DNA of 64,000 nucleotides. It comes from Acorus gramineus. Taxonomy: Eukaryota; Streptophyta; Magnoliopsida; Acorales; Acoraceae. The position numbers and the translations under genes were made by a program. The notes beneath the pieces are model-generated. The model ran no database searches. It saw only the letters and a program-made list of their open reading frames with translations, and was not told where the DNA came from. Position 1 is the stretch's first letter; each line of letters begins with the position of its first letter. This document shows, piece after piece, positions 36,101 through 46,348 of the stretch. Location of the stretch: NCBI GenBank assembly GCA_030737835.1, contig JAUJYN010000012.1, positions 5,089,585-5,153,584 on the forward strand, given 5' to 3'.

Positions 36101-39100
36101 GACAAATATATTGAATGAAGGATTTTGAAAATGTTTATAGGAGATAATTGGGAGAAGATGAATTTTTTTTGAAAGATTTGAGTAAAATACAAAATGGTGG
36201 TTGGAGACACACCATATCAAATTAAACTTTTACTTAAATTTTAAGTGAAATTTGGGTATAAATTTGAGTAAGAGATAGAGATGACCTTAAGATAATGTTA
36301 CATATAACCCATTTTCCAGGCGTAGGATCCATGGTTAGCAACAGTAAAGTTTCATGTAGCAACCAATAAATGCACGCCACGTGGAAGGGAAAAAATTAAC
36401 CCCCACTTATCCACCCATAGGTAGGACTCATGCACTAGCTCGCCGTCTCAACTGGCCCTCCTCACATATCTGTACATACTTAAAGGAATGTGTTAGGTCC
36501 AATGTTAATTGAACAATTTGATTGTTCAACGCGTTCATGACATTTCACATAAAGATAGATGGAGGGGCATAAAATAGTGATCCGGATTTGGGTAGATAAG
36601 ATCCGTCTGCTCTGCTTTGCCTGATGGCTTCCGCTTTGTCACCAATGATTTCCCTCTCGAGCATCGTAGAAAACAGGGTAGGGGGTGACTTGCAAAAGAT
36701 TCACCGACGCTCAAGTCAGCACAATGAACAATTTAGGGTTGTTGTAAAAATAATTTTCACATACCTTAATAGGGAGAATTGGTTTCCTATTTATAGTATT
36801 CAGATTAAACCTTAGAATCCTCTGTGGATCCTCCTTCCATAGGACGGATGAGATCCCAGATTTTTAGAATTGGTTATGTGTTATTTGAGGGATTTGCAGA
36901 ATCTGTAGTCATTATCCCTTAGTAAATACATGTAATTTGTTAGGATCCTTTTTTTTTTTTTTTTGCTTGGTAAGCTAGAAATTATATTAATATAGAGAAT
37001 TAGAAGGTACAAGAGAGAACATATAAAATGGAAGGAGATCCGTTAATGTCAAAGGAATGCTTACACCATTTACATAGGAAAGGAAGGATTAGAGTGGAAA
37101 CCTATGACCTCAGAGAATGAAATGAAATGATAGAGTCCAGTCTATTATCTTTGTCGGAGCAGCGGCTGCCCTGCTTTGTCTTCCCGGAGGAGAGTATTAA
37201 AATTTTCCCAAAAGAGAGGAGTGAAGAATGTCTGTCCCATGGAAGGCTGATGGGATGCAAGGATATCCGCGGCGCGATTGCCCTCCCAGTAGACATGAGT
37301 GATGTGCCAAGAAGAAAGGTGTTGTGCAAGTTGCTTAAGATCGCGAAGGTCGCGGAAGGCACTCCACGGAATCATCCACCAACCCTTGGACCATGCCACG
37401 ACAGTGATTGAATCCGTCTCACTCCACACATGAGAGGCACCATTCTGGATAGCAAGCTGTAACCCACAACCACTCCTTTCAGCTCAAGGATGTTGATGGA
37501 GTAGTCCCTTATCCTAGCTGACATTGCAATAAGGCAATCTCCATTGGAATCCCTTATGAGAGCTCCAAATCCATATCTATCTTTGGAGAGCGACCCATCC
37601 AAATTTGCTTTGAACCATCCCCTATCTAGTGGAAACCATCTAATCCATCTGGGTATACTTTCCTTGGCAGAATAAGAAATGTTGAAGATGCTTTGGAGTT
37701 TAGGTGCAAGAGGGGAGGTTGGATCCTCAAACAAGAAGTTCTTGAATCTTTGGGAGGTAGTAAGAATAACCTGTTTAACAATGATAGTTTTGTGTCACAA
37801 AGTGGATCGAAATACTCTATCATTTCCTTCCTTCCATATCAACCATATATTGTTGGGATCTTGTGAATCAATTGGTGATTTATTCTAAATACAGAATATA
37901 TTATGGTGATCTCAGTGAATCAGTTAAATAATAGCTCTAGATTTAATATATCCCTGAGGATTTAAAGAATCAATAGTTGATTATCCTTTATTCAAAAATC
38001 AAATTATGAAATATTGACTTGAATTGATGCCCGGTCGTCGAGTATGGAGGATCTAACGGGCCATATCCACATGCGGTGGGCCATCCGGGTCGTGGACCCT
38101 CGCTAATCGGGTCATGGGCCTCCGGTACATGGAGCATAGTTTGTGGGCTTGATTTTTGGCCCCTAAGATGCCCCTTTTTTTTCCATCCTATTGGGATTGA
38201 AGATTCTCCTGTTGGGTGAAAAAAACATACCTGAGGCGACACATGCCAAGCGGTGCAGGTCTAATGGTCAAGAATGCTTGTGGATCCTCATGCTCCCTTT
38301 TTATTTGCAGCGGCTTGTACAGTTTTGAGGGAGCTAAATCTCGTTAGTCGAGGTGAGATTTCCTGAGGGGAATTAATGTCTAGCTGCCTCATCGAGGTTT
38401 CCAAGCGTTAGATGGGGCGCATGCTTTTGTGGTCGGTTTAGTGAGATGAGGTGGCGGTGCTTCAAGAGATTAATCTGACGGGTTCTAAGGTGAGTTAACT
38501 CCGGTTGAGCATTAATGGCGACATCTCATGACGTGGTTGACTCCGAGGATTGAAGTGTCGGTCGTGGGCCTATAAATAGGCTATGAGATGGGATGTCGAT
38601 CTATCTCTCTCTTCTACCTCCACTGCATCTCCTCGTTCAAGTCAACTGAAGGAATGGTGGCGCTACCACAAGGGACTTCGATGAGGTCAGTGGACCCTGA
38701 CCTGGACGTCAAGGACGGTGACGACTTCGACCCTAGAGAGGTGTACATGTCCTCCTTCCACCTCTCAGTGATCTGCTATCCATTGCACCCACTCATTCCC
38801 TACTTCTTAGCATTGTTCGAGTTGGCACTGCTACAGATCCACGTGAACGTCTTCTGTATCCTCCCTACCGCGTTGTATCTCAATGCGACAAAGGGATATG
38901 ATCTCGGGCTTGCCTCGATTCCCTGTTTGTGGATGATGTGTCCCAAGAAGTTTTCGGAGAAGACCTTGAATGAACATTTTGTTGGATTGAACTTCATGAA
39001 ATGCGCCTGGAGGGCGCCAAAGGCTTCGGCCAGATGGGCGAGGTGGTTGTCATGAGTGTGGCTCTTCATGACCATGTCGTCAATGTAAACCTCGATGGTT

Positions 39101-42100
39101 TGCCCGATAAGGTGATAGAATACTTTATTGATGAGGCGCTGAACGGTGGCTCTGGCATTCTTCAACCAGTAAAGCCCACGTTCGGTGATGAATGCCGTTT
39201 TCTCTTGATTGCGTGGATGCAAGGGAATTTGGTTGTACCTAGAGTAGGTGTCAAGGAAGGAGAGGCGCTCATACCCTGCCGTTGCATCGACCAAGTGGTT
39301 GATTTTTGGGAATGGATATCCGTCTTTTGGGCATATGCCTTGTTCAGATTGACAAAGTCAATGTAGACTTGCCATTTGCCATTCTTCTTTTCCACAAGAA
39401 CTACATTGAAAATTTAGTCTAGGTACTAGACTTCTGTAATGAATCATGCTTTCATGAGTCGGTCAATTTCGTCGTAAATAACTTTTTTGCACTCTGGGGT
39501 GAAGCGGCGCTGCTTCTGTTTTATAGGAGTTGAATCGGGGAGCACATTCAGTTCATGGACAGCGATTGATGGGTCAATCCCGGGCATGTCGCTGTGAGTC
39601 CAAGCGAAGACATCTCAATTGGCCTACAGCAGGGCGAGGAGGGACTCTTTATCCTTGGGGGGAAGAAGGCTCCCGACGGTCCTGTCGGGGACATTGGTAT
39701 CCAGGGGTATGGAGATAACCGGCTCAAAAGTGGGTGGTTCAGGTTCTTCTTCTAGTAGAGCTCGAACCCACTTCGATGGCTGGTCTACTAATTGCTATGT
39801 CGACGGAGGGGGCTCGCGAAGGCGGGACAATCATCCTAAAAGTGACCGCGCAGCATCTTTTCACGGCAACTTGATCACCGCGGATGTCAATTGTCGAGTG
39901 CCCGTCTTTAGCAAGGCAACCATGACCTGATGCAAGGTTGATGGAACGCCTTCGATGCGATGAATCCAATCTCTCCCTATGATGGCGATGTAGGTCAAGG
40001 GGGAATCCCTACGATGAACTCGACATCCAGAGTTCGATCGGCCACAATGATGGGCACTGTGATGACTGCGATGGGGGTGACTCCCCGTCAAACCCGACTA
40101 GTAAGGGGGTTATTAGTCGGGTTCGAACGTTGGATCCTCTCAAGTCCAAACCCATGCGATTGAAAGCGCTGAGGAAGAGGATGTCGGCGCTGCTTCCTCC
40201 ATCGATCATTATCCATTGGACCAGGCAATTGCAGATAAAGAGAGCAACAACCAGAGAGTCAGAAAGGAGGAGCAATACCTCTTCGAGATCGTTCGGGTTG
40301 AACTGGATAGCATGAACCGCCTTAGGATGGAGGACTTTGGCCCTCGGGTTTGATCTTTTTTTCGGCTTGGTTGACTTATCCTGCTCGGGTTCAAGCCCTG
40401 ATGGATCAGGACGACCATGGATGGTTGAAATGACCCGAGTCGATAGGTCTGTGGCCTTTGCGGCAGGGGTGTAACGACTAATACCCCCCACACCCTGTCG
40501 CGCGGCATAATGCGCTAGCTTTCCATTGCGTATAAGTGCTTCAACCTGCGAGTGAAGACTACAGCATTTTTTAATGGTGTGACCCACATCGTTGTGGAAC
40601 TCACACCTCCGATTCTGATCGTGATTCTCCATGGGTGACCGGATTGGAGCCGATGCCCGAAAGAACCCTTTGTCCTTGTTCTCCCTCTAGAGTTGCCTGA
40701 TAGGGACGATGAGGAGGGTAGTGCCCCTGTTCCCCACCTTCGGGGTTCGTCCCATACTTTGTCAGGCATCACCCCTTTTTGCAGTGCCAATAGGCAGCTT
40801 CTTCGAGGCTGGTCATCCCTTCAGGGTTGGTCCGATGGTCACGGCCGCGGTGTTGTTTTGGCTGGTGAGGGCGGTGTCCTCTTCCAACTGAATATAGCCT
40901 TGAGCCCTGGAGAGGATGTCCGTCATGTCGATGGGCGGTTTTCGGATAAGGGATTCGTAAAAACTCCTTGATGCCAAGAGCCTCGAATGGAAAGCCATTG
41001 CCACGGTATTCAGGTCACATCCATCCACCTAGGTCATCTCAACACTGCAGTGAGTGAGATAATCCTTCAGTCGTTCTCCCTTGGCTTGCTTCATCCTGAA
41101 CAAGTTAACAACATCTTTTTTGGCTTGCAGTGGTGGATGTAATGTCTGATGAACATCTCGCACAAGCCACGGAAGCTGAATATGGAACCGGTGAGGATCT
41201 TTGAGAACTAGGCGATGGCCTGCCCCCCGAGGCTCTGTGGGAATGCCTTGCAGAGGAGGGCATCGTCCCCTGCTTCAAGGGAAATGCGCTGTGGAAAAGG
41301 AATAAGTGATCTGTCGGGTAAGACTTCCGCTCATAGAGCTTGAACTTTGGGGGGGTGAACTTGTTTGACGCGGCGTACGAAGGATATCCGTAGAGAGTGG
41401 TGAGAGATGGATTAGGTCCGCTATTTGGAATGTGAGGTCCGCGGCGTATGCGGCCTCTTGTTTTGGAAGTGTTGGTCCATCTCCTTCATGAGGTTTTCCA
41501 TCAGCCCTGGGTCGTCCTAATGAGGCCGCTTTGAGGTTGCGGCCGCGTTTGACGAACCAGCGGGTTGCTCCACGGGGACATGATCGGCGGGCAGATCTAT
41601 AGGGACCCGATCGTTGCCCGCTTGACCGTGGTTGCCGAGGTCCGATCAGTGGATTCCGCAAGGCGGTAGGTCGAGTTGCTCGTCTCCCTATTCTAGGTGG
41701 TTGTCGAGCAAGTTGTGGAGACGTTCATTTTTGCACCGCATTTCATCCATGGCGCAATGGAGCTCCTCTACCTAAAGTTCAGCTTTGTCGATGCGGTTAT
41801 GTGCCTCGACGTCATTAGGCTGCTGATTCGCCCCAAGAATGCTCCTTGGATCAGACGAGGCATTCCGTTGTGCGGACCGGATCACAAGTGACGAAAGGGT
41901 GGGAAGATTTTTTTGGGAGGCATGATCACAATCTGGGTTCGTGTTCAACGTGCATCCCCTATCTGGCTCGCCAAGCTGGAGGGGCAGAAAATAGCAATCC
42001 GGATTTGGGTCAATAGGATCCATTTTCTCTGCTTCTCCCGATGGCTTCCGTTTTGTCGCCGGTGATTTCCCTCTCAAGCGTTGTTGGAAACAGGGTTGAG

Positions 42101-45100
42101 GTTGACATGCAAAAGACCATCCAACGCTCAAGTCAACACAATGAACAATTTTGGTTGTTGTAGAAAAGAATTTTCTCATACCTCAATAGGAAAAATTGGA
42201 ACCCTATTTATAATACTCAAATGAAACCCTAGAATCATATGTGGATCCTTCTGCCATTGGACGGATGGGATGGGATCCCATAATTTAGGGAATTGGTTAT
42301 GTGTTATTTGAGGGATTTATAGAATTTGCTGTCAATATCCCTTGATAAATATACATAATTTGTTGGGATCTTGTGAATCAATTGGTGATTTATTCTATCT
42401 AGGATATATTATTGTGATATTAGAAAATCAGTTAAATGATAGCTCCAAATTTAATATATCCATGTAGATTTAGAGAATCAACAATTGTTGTTCCTTATTT
42501 AAAAATTGAATTATGAATATATTGACTTGAATTGATGCTCGGTCATCGAGTATGGAGGGTCCAACGTGCCAGATGCACATGTGGTGGGCTATCCGGGTCG
42601 TGGGGCCTCGCTAATCAGTTCATGGCCCTCTGGTAAGGAGCATAGTTTGTGGGTCTGATTTTTGGTCCCTATAGATGCCCCCTTTTTGTCATCCGATTGG
42701 GATCGAAGATCCTCCTATTGGGTGAGAAAAACAAACCTCAGGCGACACATGCCAAGCGGTGCAGGCCCGATGGTGAAGAATGCTTGTGGATCCTCGTGCA
42801 CCCTTTTTATTTGCAGCGGCTTGTATGGTTTGAGAGACCTAACACTTGAAGTGTGGAGATCCGCTCGTCAGTCGAGGCGAGATTTCCTGAGGGGAATTAA
42901 TGACCGGCGTGCTTTCGTGGTCGGTTTCGTGAGACAAGGAGGCGGCGCTTCGGGAGATTAAGCCGACGAGGTCTAAGGCGAGTTAACTCCGGTTGAGCAT
43001 TGATGGCCACTTCTCGCGATGTGGTCGACTCCGAGGATCGAATCGTCGGTCGTGGGCCTATAAATAGGCTATGAGATGGGACGTCGATCTCTCTCTCTCT
43101 TCTACCTTAATTGCATCTCCTCGTTCAAATCAGTCGAAGGAATGGTGGCGCTACCATGAGGGATTGCAACGAGGACGGTAGACCCTGACCTAGACGTCAT
43201 GAACGGTGACGGCCTCGGCCCTGGGAGGTGTACACGTCCTCCTTCCACCTCTCGGTGTGTCGCTTTTCGTTGCACCCACTCATTCCCTACTTCTTGGCGT
43301 TGTTTGGGTTGGCGCCGCTGTAGGTCTACCCGAACGTCTTCCATATCCTCCATGCCTCGTTGTATCTCAACGCAACGGAGAGATATGATCTTGGGCTTTC
43401 TGAGATCAGTCACTTTTACATGGTCAACATCTTTTTAATTTCGTTTTTAAAGTTATACACTTATTTATATACCTTGAAAAACAAAGAATATAAATTAATG
43501 TTCATCTTACTATACTTTTTTTATGTAAAACGTACTCTATTAAAACAAAGTGTATATCATAGAATATTGACTGCATAAATTACTGTGTAACGATTGAGTG
43601 TATACCATGATAGTAAACATATGGTTGGCATAATTATTTCAAATGAAAGGATTCCCATCAATGTAACTGAAAATATATGGAGGGGGGGTAAAATATGAGT
43701 AGTCTTTAATCTATAACCAATAATAAATAAATAATTTGCACAAGAGGAATAAGTGCTCTAAATCAAAAGTCTTAAATATGATAAATCAAATCTGACGGTC
43801 TAGAACAAGCAACTGATGAATCATGAAAGACCCACCACCCATATTGCCCCATCAAATATATATGGTAGTTGGACAAATTAGAGAGTGGAGTCCATGTTCT
43901 TGCATTACTTACTAAGTGCTATTACACTCTTTTTTTTTCCAACCCTAATCTCAATCCCATTTGCACTGATTAAAAATCATTAGAGCATATATATATATTC
44001 ACATTAACGATGTATATACTTCAATAGAATTTTTTTACATTTTCTATAAATGTATCAACGCAATTCATTGGAATATATGTACAGATACGTTAGGAGGGCC
44101 GGTTGGGATGGCAAGCTAGTGAACGGGTCTTATCCATGGGTAGAGAGGCAGATCGTCCACTGGCCTGTGCTAGCACCATGGCAGGAGGCATTGAGGGATG
44201 GGCTTTTAGCAGCCGGGGTCACACCCTTCAATGGCTACACCAATGACCATGTCTTTGGTACCAAAGTTGGCGGCACCACCTTCGATAGGGACGGTTTTCG
44301 CCACACCGCCGCTGACCTCCTCTCCTCTGGCAACCCGGACAACCTCCACGTACTCATCCATGCCTCTGTCCAACGCATCCTCTTTGACACTACTAAAGGT
44401 ATGACAACTGTACATGTTATTTAAAACTTACAAGCTAGATTTTAGTTTAAAATAAACAGTTATTATATGTTTGTTTGATTAATGAATAAAATTCGTTTGA
44501 ACCGCCAAAATCTTTGAATCTCGCATAATCACCCTCTGAAGTTTCAAAACATGCACTTACACCCCCTGCAGTTAGATTTTCGATTAAAATGGAACATGAA
44601 TATGATTTTACCCTTTTAATTAAATCATTATCGTGTTTTCACCTTTTAATTAATTGTTGTGTGAGTTAATTCTCACAATAAATGCACTCAAAAATGTATT
44701 TGAAGAGTTAATTATTGTATTAATTAAAATCCACAAAGCATATCCAAAGTTAATTCATTGACTTTTTTTAGATACTTACAAATTTAATTTAAGGATAAAA
44801 TAATAATTTTATTATATTTTTATTCTATCATAACTGAAAATCTAACATTAAGGGTCCTGGTACATATTTTTGAACTTTAGGGGGTGCTTCTATAGATTTC
44901 AAAAACATCAAGGGTTCCAAATAGAACTTATTAGAACTTATTTAAGCTAAAAAAAACTTAAAATAATCAAATATATGAACTAGGCAAAGGGTGCTTTCAT
45001 ATTATAGCTAAGGATTGTTTTTTTAAAAAAAATTCTTTTGAACACTAATGACAAAATATATTACAGTTTTGGAGTATAATATTTGAAAATTATTGTAGTG

Positions 45101-46274
45101 AATTTTAACTTTTATTATGTAATATTAATTTTGCCTTTTTAAATATCCAAAAAAACTAATTTTGTAAGTAAAACCATCTTATTTTATCAAACAAAAATTA
45201 AATTTAGCTTCTATATTATAAAGGAATATTTTTGACAATTAAATAGTAAAAAGCTATTTTATAACTTATTTTAATAAATATGAGCTACTGCTTTTTTTCT
45301 GCTTATCAACAACTATAACAAACATATCTATTGTTTATTAGACTAATTAAAATCTATAATCTATAAGCTATTCTATTCCTAAATTAAAGCCCCATTTGAA
45401 TTCAAGTTCGGGTAGATTCTGTGTTTAAAAAGCTAAAAATTATCAAACTCAGATCCAAACACTTTTTCAGCGTTTAGCTTTTCAAACCACCATCTTCATT
45501 TTTTAGGTTAAAAAAATCTTGCGGTTGAAAATCTAATAAAACATATATTTTCAAAAGCTGAGTTTAAAACACAAGATTATAAGAATCTTAGTTTTCCAAC
45601 CTCACATCCAAACGCCACCTAAAGCTGCAACAAACATGCCTTCACACCAACATGCACAAATAACAACAAAGTGTACATACACTTGCTTACGTGTGGTGGG
45701 TGACAGTGCAAGGCAGTAGGCCAAAGGCTGCAGGAGTCTTATTCAAGGATGAGAATGGAGACTGGCACCGAGCCAGTCTCTCATCAGGTGGGTGCGGAGA
45801 CGTCATCCTCTCCGCGGGAGCAATCGGGAGCCCGCAGCTCCTCCTCCTGAGCGGCATTGGCCCGCGCGCGGACCTCGAAAAGATCGGCCTCCCGATTGTC
45901 TTGGAGAATGCTTTCGTCGGCAAAGGAATGGCAGACAACCCCATGAACACCGTCTACATCCCTAGCAAGCACCCCATCAACATGTCCCTCATCCAGACCG
46001 TCGGCATAACTAAGATGGGGGTGTTCATCGAGGCGTCCAGCGGCTTCTGTCCGTCCTCTGAAAGCATTAACTGCCAACACGGTATCATGTCTGCCGAGGT
46101 ATGTACAATATGATGTCCATCCCATACACACGCGCTCATTGGGGGTGTAATTCGGTCAATTTAGTTTGGTTTATTGAAAATTGAATCAAATTATAATCAT
46201 ATTTAATCTAAAAATCAAACTAAACTGAAGATTGAACCAAAAACAAAAAAATCGAACCGAACAGAATTGTTAAA

Positions 46275-46348
<74 letters not shown>

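Larger units (their letters stand above)
36559..43398 (-). mobile_element. Truncated Ty3/gypsy element inside intron 2
   Basis: Two direct repeats of about 1.42 kb (36559-38911, interrupted by a LINE, and 41978-43398) flank 3.07 kb of minus-strand gag, protease and partial reverse transcriptase. On the minus strand the 5' LTR (43398-41978) ends TGCCCCTCCA, followed at once by GCTTGGCGAGCCAGATAGGG, a position and sequence typical of a gypsy primer-binding site. RNase H and integrase are missing: reverse transcriptase stops right after GHIIHKQGIEA and abuts the 3' LTR. A convincing target duplication was not found. Confidence 0.8.

Noticed and set aside
39530-43440. Plus-strand open frames across the gypsy internal region and LTR
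   Set aside because: They are antisense to the gag-pol remnant or lie within LTR DNA and have no protein motifs.
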